NCBI GenBank assembly: GCA_030248195.1
Contig: JASAND010017991.1
Span: 27,459 to 91,458 of the forward strand
From: Trissonchulus latispiculum
Lineage: Eukaryota > Nematoda > Enoplea > Enoplida > Ironidae
Length of the DNA stretch: 64,000 bases
Direction: 5' to 3'
Shown here: positions 56,238 through 64,000 of the stretch, piece after piece
How the letters are laid out: each line of letters opens with the position of its first letter
Numbering within the stretch: the stretch's first letter is position 1
Translations under genes and position numbers: made by a program
Notes under the pieces: generated by a model
What the model was told of the DNA's origin: nothing
The model's database searches: none
Seen by the model: only the letters and a program-made list of their open reading frames with translations

Positions 56238-57228
56238 ATGACCGACCGCCCCAGGGATCCTCTTACTGGAAAATTTATTTCATATCAAGAGTTTTATCAA
56301 AGGCAAGTTTTTGAATTTGATTTGAAAATGACACAGCGCTGTTTAGTTACTCCCACCAGTTTTTCCGGATCTGATGGAGAAGACATTGAAGATTTCTTCG
56401 ATGGCTTTGACAGGGCATGTGGTGCCAATGGGTGGGACAAAGCAGCTAAGGCTCGAATTGTGCCTGGCTTTTTAAAAGACAAAGCGGGTACTTTCTGGAC
56501 CGCTCTACCTGTAAAACCGGAAACATATGAGGAAATTAAAACGACGCTCACGCTTGAGTTCAAGCCTCCCACAGAGCGGAGACAGCTTGGAACAAGCTAA
56601 CGTTTCGAGTACAGGGTCCCTCCGAGTCGGTCGGTGATTCTCAAGCTGCCCTAGAGAAGCTAGCACGACGGGCGTTTCCAGTAGCTCATGCCCAAGACCG
56701 ACAGGAAACTTTGCGGAGACATTTTATGCATCAGCTTAGGCCGGCGTTGCGTCAGGTTCTGTTCATTCAAAACCCTAGAACTTATAAAGAAGCCGTTGAT
56801 TTGGCTCGTCGTTTGGAGAGTCCGGAGTCTTTGCTTCCTAATCTGTCCTCAGCAGAGGGCGAAGAGCAGCAAATGCTTCAGGCTCTTCGGAGACTAAAGC
56901 TGGGTCTGCGGGCATTAACGTTTCAACTGCAGCCCCTGACGCAGCGCTGGGTAAGCGGTTAACCGAATTGGAAGAGTCTGTCAAGTCTATGCGTGGGCTT
57001 CTGGAAGGTCTAACTGCAAAGTTGTCTAGTTCCGAGACTGGAGCGAGTACATCTAAGACACGTTCGCAGTCTGGTTATTATAATTGTGGTAGCCCTCATC
57101 ATTTCTTGAGAAATTGTTCTACTGCTACAAATCGCAACCGAGGTCAAGGGAGAGGTAGAAATCCAAGAACGTTTCGTAATCAGAGAGGTAGCAACAATGG
57201 CACAGGCAACCAGGGAAACGCTCAGTAG
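56238..57228 (+). pseudogene. gag: Gag of Gypsy element 2, broken into three frames
   Basis: The start ATG is at 56238 (MTDRPRDPLTGKF). The capsid-like part (SGSDGEDIEDFFDGFDRAC...AGTFWTALP) runs to about 56575, then the frame shifts. The capsid C-terminal region continues in a second frame (RHFMHQLRPALRQVLF, EAVDLARRLESPES). A third frame from about 56950 holds ELEESVKSMRGLLEG and the nucleocapsid end. The zinc knuckle reads YYNCGSPHHFLRNC: the first of the CCHC cysteines is a tyrosine, so metal binding would be impaired. An RG-rich tail follows (GQGRGRNPRTFRNQRG). The stop is at 57226-57228. Confidence 0.75.
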
Positions 57229-57410
57229 TTGCTCAAAAGGGGAAAAGGGCAACTAATACCAATACGGTCCCCCATAGTGGGCTCGGCTTTTCGTCTCGCA
57301 ATAGGCGAAAGCGCCCACAGTCTGTGGGTCTTCGCCGGTTGCGTGGAGGTAAGTAGTGTCCATTTGGGAGCTGTACTGGATGTAGTTCGGATTCGTGTCC
57401 ATCAGCATCG

Positions 57411-58276
57411 ATGGGCCAGTCCACTGCATCCAGCGGATCCTCAAAAGCTACCGGTTCTAACCATGAAGTATTAGACGATCCTACCACGAGTTATACTAGA
57501 TTATCTTTGTTCTATATGAATTGCGTGCCAGAAGGTACAAGTGAGTTAGCTTTATTAGACTCAGCCGCTCAAGTTAGTACAATAAGTGAAGAACTGTTTG
57601 AAAGTTTGAAAGCTATGAATAAGAAATTAAAGTTGCACAAGGATAGACTTATAAAGCTTAAATGTTTTGGAGGTCACGAAGTGATCCCTAAAGGTAAATG
57701 TGTTTTCAATGTGTTAATAGGACGACAACGAATGCGACACACTTTTTACGTAGTTCGTGGCGTAAATCATTCCTGTTTACTCGGAAGCGACTTCTTGTCT
57801 CAGGTAAGCATTGACTTTGTTAATAGAGTCTTGTTCTATGAGCAAGAACAAGTCCCTATTATCGAAGACACCTGCATTTCTGATAACAGAGTCATCTTGT
57901 GGAGACATGCAGTATCCCTCCTAAAAGCGTGGATGTTGTGCAAGGTAAGGTGAGCAGACCTTTAGAGGGATTACTGTTTGAGCCAGTTATTTTGAAAGAC
58001 GCCTCCATTGGACAAGATGCTGTCAATATGCTATTAGCTGCAAGATCTTTGGTCGATGTCAAAGACGGCTGCATTCCAGTTACAGTAATGAATCTGGGTA
58101 CAAGCCCTGCCAAGATTTACAAAGGAGTGACTCTTGGATCTTTGTTCGCTGACGTGCAGGTGGTAGCTACCTTGGCTATCAATGAAAAACCTTTGGGTCC
58201 AGCAGCCGATGTTTTGGCCTCTGAAGTGGTAGAAGATTTTAGTGAACAACCGCTTCCTCAACGGAGTCAAATTTAG
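57411..58276 (+). pseudogene. pol: Protease region of Gypsy element 2, active-site motif altered
   Basis: The aspartic-protease fold is recognisable: LALLDSAAQVSTIS at the active site and CLLGSDFLSQ at the C-terminal ILG-type motif. The usual D-(S/T)-G-A is D-S-A-A, which would probably abolish activity. The frame shifts at about 57900 into a second ORF (57899-58276) with the linker toward RT (ETCSIPPKSVDVVQGKVS..., YKGVTLGSL). The first stretch from 57411 to 57480 may be part of the gag-pol linker. Confidence 0.7.
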
Positions 58277-58319
58277 CAACGACAACTTGGACGAACAGCA
58301 GAAGAAGGCAATGTGATCT

Positions 58320-59762
58320 TTGCTGGGTGAGTACCATGATTTATTTGCTAAATCATTCAAAGATTTGGGAAGGTCTGGTCTAGTAACAGCAGAGTTGGAT
58401 ACACAAGGGCATCATCCTATTCACCAGCCACCGTATAGGATACCCCACGCAAAAAGGCAATACGTGGACGAATTCATTGAAGAACTATTAGACTCTGGGT
58501 TGATACGTCCAAGCCATAGTCCTTGGGCTGCACCCATTCTACTAGTTCGGAAGAAAGACGGAACCGACAGGGTATGCGTTGACTGCCGGAAACTTAATGC
58601 CATTATCAAAAAAGATACCTATCCTTTGCCAAGGATCGACGACACCATTGATCTGCTTGGGGGTGCCTGTTATTTCTCAACGCTAGATTTATTCTCTGGC
58701 TATTACCAACAGGAGCTGAGTGAAGAATCCAAGGAAAAAGCTGCTTTCATTACTCCTAAGAGACTTTACGAATGGAATGCAATGCCCATGGGACTATCCA
58801 ATGCACCTGCTGCCTTCCAAAGATTGATGTCTGTAGTGTTTTCTGGCCTGCAGTGGAAAATCTGTCTCATATACTTGGACGATATTATAGTATTTGGAAG
58901 AACATTTCAAGAACATCTTGATCGACTGCGATTAGTTTTTCAACGACTGCGGGAAGCGAACCTGAAGCTGAAAGGTAAGAAATGGTTGTTTGCCCAGGAA
59001 GAGGTGCCTTATTTAGGCTACGTCATCTCCAAGGATGGTGTCAAACCGGATCCTGGGAAAACAAGGGCAAATGATGAATTTCCGAGACCGCAAACCATCA
59101 AGGAGCTGAAATTTTTCCTGGGTCTGGTTTCCTATTACAGGAAGTTTGTGAGAAACCTGGCTGATATTGCAGCACCTTTATACCAGTTACAGATGAAGAA
59201 CGTTACATTCCTGTGGACAGAAGAATGCGAAACTGCCTTTCAAACTTTGAAACGGAGACTGGTAAGCGCGCCAATTCTAGGAATGCCTGATTTTTCAAAA
59301 CCTTTTGTTCTGTACACAAATGCTAGTAATTTTGGTCTGGGTGCTGTATTGGCTCAAATCATTGACGAAAGGGAGATCACCATTGCTTACGCCAGTAGAA
59401 CATTAACCAAAGCGGAGAGAGTTTATTCAACCATACATCGGGATGCACTAGCGTTTCACTGGGGTGTCAAGTATTTTCGACCATATTTGTATGGGAACCA
59501 AGTGACAGTGGTTACCGACCACAAACCACTACAGTGGTTAAATTCTATCCAAGATTTTCCAGAAAAATTGGCTCGTTGGAGATTGGAATTGGGACAGTGC
59601 AAAATTTTGGAAGTTAAGCATCGCCCTGGATTATCAAATGGAAACGCAGATGCCTTATCCAGACAACCCAATCCGGATGATACCATCGAGGTAAACTTAG
59701 TCAATGCTGACCTTAATCTGGATAATGTCAAGGAGGAACAAAAGACCAGTTTTGCAGGTTAA
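58320..59762 (+). CDS. pol: Reverse transcriptase and RNase H of Gypsy element 2
   Basis: An uninterrupted 480-codon frame. RT motifs: SPWAAPILLVRKKDG, RVCVDCRKLN, FSTLDLFSGYYQ, MGLSNAPAAFQR, LIYLDDIIVFG (catalytic DD), YLGYVIS and the SYYRKFV thumb. RNase H: the first catalytic Asp of the usual TDAS is Asn (YTNASNFGLGAVL), so the RNase H is likely dead, while HRDALAFHW and VTDHKPLQW are present. HRPGLSNGNADALSRQ ends the domain. Sequence differs clearly from element 1 (for example IYLDDIIVF against VYIDDVLIP), so the two are different families. Confidence 0.9.
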   Translation: MLGEYHDLFAKSFKDLGRSGLVTAELDTQGHHPIHQPPYRIPHAKRQYVDEFIEELLDSGLIRPSHSPWAAPILLVRKKDGTDRVCVDCRKLNAIIKKDTYPLPRIDDTIDLLGGACYFSTLDLFSGYYQQELSEESKEKAAFITPKRLYEWNAMPMGLSNAPAAFQRLMSVVFSGLQWKICLIYLDDIIVFGRTFQEHLDRLRLVFQRLREANLKLKGKKWLFAQEEVPYLGYVISKDGVKPDPGKTRANDEFPRPQTIKELKFFLGLVSYYRKFVRNLADIAAPLYQLQMKNVTFLWTEECETAFQTLKRRLVSAPILGMPDFSKPFVLYTNASNFGLGAVLAQIIDEREITIAYASRTLTKAERVYSTIHRDALAFHWGVKYFRPYLYGNQVTVVTDHKPLQWLNSIQDFPEKLARWRLELGQCKILEVKHRPGLSNGNADALSRQPNPDDTIEVNLVNADLNLDNVKEEQKTSFAG

Positions 59763-59786
59763 TATATCGAAAGAAAGCTGGCGACG

Positions 59787-60967
59787 ATGTTGTTTTGCCT
59801 CCTGGGTGCAGCGAAGGAAAGTTCGTTGTCCTTTGTCCGTGATGGAGTTTTATACTGCCGTTCACGAAGGAAGCGAACACTGCGTTTGGTAATACCAGTC
59901 GAGATGAAGCTAACTATTTTGGAGCTGAGCCACGATGCCCCGTTATCGGGACATTTAGGATTTCAGAAAACGCTTAGCAAAATTTTACCACGTTACTACT
60001 GGCCGAATCTGACTGCGGACATTAGATCCTACTGCAAAAGCTGTCTGAAGTGCCAAGAGAGAAAACAGTCACCTCGAAGTAAGCCTTCTTTGCAATCTAT
60101 TCCTGTAACTGGACCTTTTGATATGATGGGTGTGGATATAAGGTTTGATATGATGTACTAGGACCGTTTCCAAAAACAAAACGAAAGAACAGGTATTTCC
60201 TGGTATTTGTTGACTACTTTACCAAGTGGTCGGAAGCTTTCGCTCTTAGCTCAGTGGAAGCAGACGTTGTCGCTAGGAAATTTGTAGAGGAAATCGTTTC
60301 TAGGCATGGATGCCCACGTATTCTGCTTTCGGATCAGGGTACTAACTTTACCTCCCGTTTGGTAAAGGACGTGAATAAAACTTTAAATTGCGAAAAAAGG
60401 CAAACAACGCCTTACCATCCACAGTGCGATGGTTTGACAGAAAGGTTTACCGTACACTAATAAGTATGCTATCTATGTATGTTAATGAAAACAAAAAAAT
60501 TGAGACCAATATTTGGAATTTTCACTTTACGCATATCGAACCAGTGTGAATGCTAGTACTAGATTTTCACCCTTTGAATTAGTGTACGGCAGAGAACCGA
60601 AATTGCCTTTAGATGTTCAACTTCGAAAAGAGGAAAGGAAGTACACTGATCCAGCAGACTAAAGGCATCATTTAGTGAAAGGCTTGAAGGATATTTACAC
60701 TCAAGCTAAGGAAAATATTGAAGGTTCCCAGCGAAAGCAGAAGAGCTACTACGATCAGCATGCGTCAGATGTCTCTTTTGCAGTTCACAACTGGTGATGC
60801 TCAAAATTGTACCTAAGGATCGGAGGTTGTTGCCTTCCTACAAAGGTCCTTATAGAATCATGAGAGCCACATCGCCGGTTAATTTTATTCTCGTCGATGA
60901 AAAGACAGGTGAGCTAACGAAAACGGTGCATGCTAAAAATCTGAAACCTTTTCACGGTCGCAACTAA
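59787..60967 (+). pseudogene. pol: Integrase of Gypsy element 2, several frame breaks
   Basis: The H-x-x-x-x-x-x-H / C-x-x-C zinc domain is intact (HDAPLSGH, CKSCLKC). The frame breaks after GPFDMMGVDI (about 60140). The core continues in another frame: VDYFTKWSEAF, LLSDQGTNF and then DGLTERF, so the acidic triad can still be traced. From 60455 there are further shifts. A C-terminal GPY/F module (SYKGPYRIMRA) is readable at about 60835-60960, with a stop at about 60967. Confidence 0.8.
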
Positions 60968-61165
60968 CAGGTAATCCCAAGATGGTAGGAATGATTGTTT
61001 GAATAATTGTAGAAAATTTGAGTATGAATGTTAGTATGTTTAAGTACCAGCATACTAACGTGTGAGTGAGTGTGTATGTTCTGTGAGTATAAATGTACTT
61101 TGTCCGAAGCTAGCTAAGGGCGCTACCCTTGGGTAATCTAGAACCTAATTGTTTTTTCCGTTTAG
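60968..61165 (+). promoter_or_regulatory. Intergenic segment ending in a splice-acceptor-like site
   Basis: After the integrase, a non-coding 200 bp ends in TTGTTTTTTCCGTTTAG directly followed by ATG at 61166. This is a strong pyrimidine tract and AG with no spacer before the start codon. Confidence 0.55.
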
Positions 61166-62219
61166 ATGGACCGTTTATTGAAGTTTGATGAGTTGCGATC
61201 AACCAACAGTGCTGTTGTGATTCCCTTCATTAGCCACAGCAAGCAATATTCATGGCTCTCTAATTTCCACCACTGTCCTATCCGACTTCTGAACAAGAAT
61301 TTTCCAGTGGGGGTTGAGCAAGCCTATCAGTTCATGAAAGCTTACGTGGTCAAAGAAGTGGTGAAGGAAGATCAAATTTTACGAAGCTCTTCCGCCCGTG
61401 AATGTAACATAATTAGTAAGAATATAACTGAGAGCAGGTTTTGGAAAACAACTAAAGTTGCAATCATGCTTAATTGTTTAGCTCGCAAAGTATACTCAAA
61501 ATCCAGACTTGAAGGAACGGTTGCTGGGTACGGGAAATGCACTGTTGGTTGAGGCAAATCAGAATGATACTTTTTGGGGTATCGGTGTTACGGAAAGGCA
61601 AGTACGTTCATTACCTGTTGACCGAATAAGGAATCGGATGTCTACTTGCAACGTTCTAGGTAAACTTTTCATGCGAATTTGCAGTTTTCTAAGGGATGAG
61701 TTTAAATTGCGTAGAATGCTTGTGTTTACTAGTTTTGAGTTGGACTGTATGCAAGTTGACAACAGCTGTATTTTGCTTTCATTTGAATGTGCCACCTTAT
61801 TGGAGATATCAAGGTACGTGGAATGTCTTTGCCACCCCATGCTAGAGGAATGTTTTCTAATTCTGGACGGACACTGGGCTTTTAATGAAGAATCAGGCAG
61901 GGGAAGGTCACCTCAGATGGTAGTAAGTCTGCTACTGAAATATTTAAGGGTAATCGAAAGCACAGTAAAGGTCAGGTCTTATATTTCGGGTTTGCTAAAG
62001 TCTGTTCATTGCTACAAAAGTGCTAAGAACGCTAAAGTGATTGAAAAGATCAATCAGCAGGTAAGGTGTCAACTAAACCAAACTATTCAGTGTTGCATGC
62101 ATATGGAAGCGCTGGAAATGATGGACTGGAAATGGCAACAATGCAAGTTGGACAAGGAAGATTTTTTAAGGTTGTTATCCTGTATTGCAAGTTTCCGCGG
62201 ATCATCTATGGTAACGTAA
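61166..62219 (+). CDS. NADAR (YbiA-like) domain protein with C-terminal extension, one frameshift
   Basis: The N-terminal ~150 residues match the NADAR/YbiA pattern: SWLSNFHHCPI near residue 30, then FPVGVEQAYQFMKA, FWKTTKVAIMLNCL, KYTQNPDLKERLLGTG, LLVEANQNDTFWGIG. NADAR domains bind NAD/ADP-ribose-type ligands; in the bacterial DarT1/NADAR pair they remove ADP-ribose from guanine in DNA. The frame slips once at about 61480-61488 (61166-61552 then 61509-62219). About 190 residues follow with no recognised domain (LFMRICSFLRDEF, HPMLEECFLILDGHW, MDWKWQQCKLDKEDF). The ORF lies after integrase behind an AG acceptor, in the position where some Gypsy elements have env. Catalytic-type residues look retained, but function in this element is unknown. 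Confidence 0.8.
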
Positions 62220-62438
62220 GTCTGAAACGATAAGTAGGAAGGACCTTTACCTTGGGGTCATCGGGTGTTTGCAGTACAGTTTAAAAAAGATCTTAGAAAA
62301 CACTGACTAGTGTCCATAAAAGGCCAGTCGCAGGGTGAGTCCACTAATCGTGGGCCTCCTAGGAAAACATGTTGCGTCCTACCTCAGTGGGGCCCATGTT
62401 CTGCGTCAAACAGTGCTTGTATAATGTTTTAGATTAAA
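62220..62438 (+). promoter_or_regulatory. Spacer with conserved motif and second acceptor-like site
   Basis: It contains ACATGTTGCGTCC ... GGGGCCCATGT (62367-62398), which recurs after the last ORF at 63428-63461. It ends TAATGTTTTAG, 6 nt before the ATG at 62439. Confidence 0.5.
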
Positions 62439-63197
62439 ATGGACCAAGAATTGCCAGCAACGGACAGTAATGATTTTCGTCAACTTTCCATTGAGGAACG
62501 GGATGCCTTACTGCAGATTTTGCTGGTTGATTTGATGATTGACATTCAAAAAGTTCCTGGTTTGGCTCCCCGGTACCATCGCGCCGAACAGTTCACAACA
62601 GCTTTAGGAACCTTGAACATTGACCTGAGCGCCTGCCCAAAGGAGGTTCGCCGAGCTTGGAGAAGTACAATGTGAAGAACCATCCGGGCAAGCTTGGTGA
62701 CCTTTCTCCACTTCATCGGAAAGAAAGAATTAAGGAGCACAAGGAGTACAACGCGGCATACGGCTATTACTGGAAGTTCATGCATGAATTCATTGCTGAA
62801 CTGGACAGGCTCTATGCATCGGAGAGAGCCGAAAGTCGTCTTCCTGGCCCAGCCACACTTCCGCCAGAGCCTGAACCTCTATTTCAGCCAAAGGAAGAAC
62901 CTATGGACGAAGAGCCGGATCAACCATTTGACCATCAGTTCAAAGAGGAACCCATGAACGAGGAATATGATTACACCAAATACGAAGCTGATGACCTTGA
63001 TCCAGCTCTCGATAAAACGGTCCTTTCCAATATTCCACCAGATTCTTCGAATTGCGGCCTTCGCCACGACAGATATACCGGTGGGAGAAGGCGTGCTTAT
63101 GGAAACTGAAGACCTCTACTTCCTTCTTCGCGGAAAAATGAACTATGAAGAATGGTGGCCAAAGATGGCCGTTATCAGAGGATGGAATGGTTCCTGA
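62439..63197 (+). CDS. Unknown acidic protein, third cistron of Gypsy element 2, two frame breaks
   Basis: The start ATG is at 62439 (MDQELPATDSNDFRQLSIEE). An N-terminal helical part (RDALLQILLVDLMIDIQKVP) is followed by a shift near 62655. A basic segment (LSPLHRKERIKEHKEY) comes next, then a proline/acidic tail with repeated PKEEPMDEE and FKEEPMNEE. The FKEE/PKEE words look like SUMO-acceptor (hydrophobic-K-x-E) sites, an inference only. A further shift near 63020 may join an end reading EDLYFLLRGKMNYEEWW. No transmembrane segment, so it is not an obvious envelope protein. Family unknown. Confidence 0.5.
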
Positions 63198-63770
63198 TTG
63201 ACTATCAGAGAAATCCGAATGGATGGACCCCTGCTTTGGCTTTACCGAAGTGCCGGGCAAGAGGACGGCCTCACTGAAAACGAAGAGCAGCAAAGGTAAG
63301 AAGAAGAGAAACTGAACAGTTGAATGTGTAAATGTGGTTTGGGGAAAATTGTGGTGAGAGGTGATAAAAATTTGCAAAATTTGGGAAGTGTCATGTGTGT
63401 CCAGCATCTGGGCCCGTGACTCTACCAACATGTTGCGTCCATTCAAACGGACGGGCCCATGTAATTTTGCTTGTGGTTTTTTCATTCTTTTATGTGAACG
63501 TCCAACAATTATGTTGGGCTCACTGGAACTGTTTGTATTGGAAGTGTTATTTGGTCTTGTTAATTTTATTTTTGGCTAATCTGGAAAGTCTGACCTTTGA
63601 CTTTCGATATTTTGTTAGAATTGGTATAGTAATTTTTGTTAGGTTTGGTTTGGTTTGGTATTTTTTGTTTTTACTGTTATTGTTAACTTGAAATTTTGGA
63701 TGACTTGGAAAAAAGAATTTTCGTTGGAAAGTAATTCAAATTTATTCGGTTAGACTCTAAGACTGGATGC
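63198..63770. other. Non-coding 3' region of Gypsy element 2
   Basis: Contains a donor-like AAAG-GTAAGAAG at 63296, the second ACATGTTGCGTCC...GGGCCCATGT motif (63428-63461) and T-rich sequence. No 3' LTR copy of the 56041-56179 promoter was found. Confidence 0.5.
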
Positions 63771-64000
63771 ATTGCTGCTATATATCACTACGTTACCCAA
63801 CTCCTAATGAGTTGGGCACCACACAGTTTAAGGTCAATTTTGACTCAATTTAGGTTATATCCGAATATATACCTCCTACGCGGAGGGGTTCTATAAATAC
63901 ATAGTACGGAATTACACAGTCAATACAGTACAGGAACAGTCCTATCTCAGTATATATAGAAGTCTATCTTAGCTGTTGCCGGCCAGTAGGGCTACACAGC
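63771..64000. other. Start of another hairpin-rich non-coding tract
   Basis: Perfect hairpins CCCAACTC/GAGTTGGG (about 63795-63814) and CCTCC-TACGC-GGAGG (about 63872-63886). The latter resembles CCTCCGCGAGGGG at about 45398, linking this end to the 44.6-48.2 kb tract. Confidence 0.45.

Larger units (their letters stand above)
56041..63300 (+). mobile_element. Ty3/Gypsy retrotransposon 2 with two extra 3' ORFs
   Basis: The order is partial LTR/promoter, primer-binding-site-like sequence, gag, protease, RT, RNase H, integrase, NADAR-like ORF and acidic ORF. Several frameshifts and lost catalytic residues make it defective. No 3' LTR is recognisable before the end of the window, so the outer limit is provisional and the inclusion of the last two ORFs rests on position and splice signals. 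Confidence 0.75.

Overview
The window looks like repeat-rich nuclear DNA from an invertebrate animal. Protein evidence comes from spliced exons with proper GT/AG borders: a DEG/ENaC-type channel, half a C-type lectin domain and a cysteine-rich secreted-type protein. The rest is mostly Ty3/Gypsy LTR retrotransposons, a hAT transposase remnant, several MITE families, tRNA-bearing repeats and microsatellites in AT-rich sequence. The cysteine-rich protein and the intron style fit an ecdysozoan such as a nematode, but no single marker here fixes the species. I see no prokaryotic gene, operon or CRISPR array.

Layout. 1-6134: non-coding, with a 1.06 kb MITE carrying arrays of one subterminal motif (3427-4485). 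6135-23098: a head-to-tail tandem duplication of about 8 kb (unit A 6135-14115, unit B 14949-23098). Both units carry minus-strand exons of a DEG/ENaC channel, a C-type lectin exon, a tRNA-Thr-like gene inside a small inverted repeat, two tRNA-Arg-like units and a 485 bp fold-back MITE. Unit A additionally holds a second fold-back element and a (CAA)n-tailed retroposon. A TTAA-flanked element lies at the A/B junction.

24170-34215: Ty3/Gypsy element 1. It has gag, a textbook -1 frameshift signal, an unusually long pre-protease region, then protease, RT, RNase H and integrase. A young non-autonomous LTR element (28887-31454, minus orientation, 6 bp target duplication) is nested at the start of RT. 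34216-41482 is mostly non-coding, with a 2 kb TIR element at 38293-40346. 41483-49238 holds three phase-compatible exons of a cysteine-rich secreted-type protein on the minus strand. Their 6.75 kb intron contains a tract dense in perfect hairpins (44.6-48.2 kb). 51602-52395 is a broken hAT transposase, and 52447-53434 an intact TTAA-TIR element. Microsatellites and fold-backs follow to 55620.

56040-63300: Ty3/Gypsy element 2, with frameshifts and lost catalytic residues in gag-pol. Downstream of pol, in the position where some elements carry env, are two extra ORFs, each just behind a splice-acceptor-like AG. The first is a NADAR/YbiA-like protein and the second an unknown acidic protein. A splice-donor-like site lies just after the primer-binding site, so both may be expressed from spliced RNAs. 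This is the most unusual arrangement in the window.
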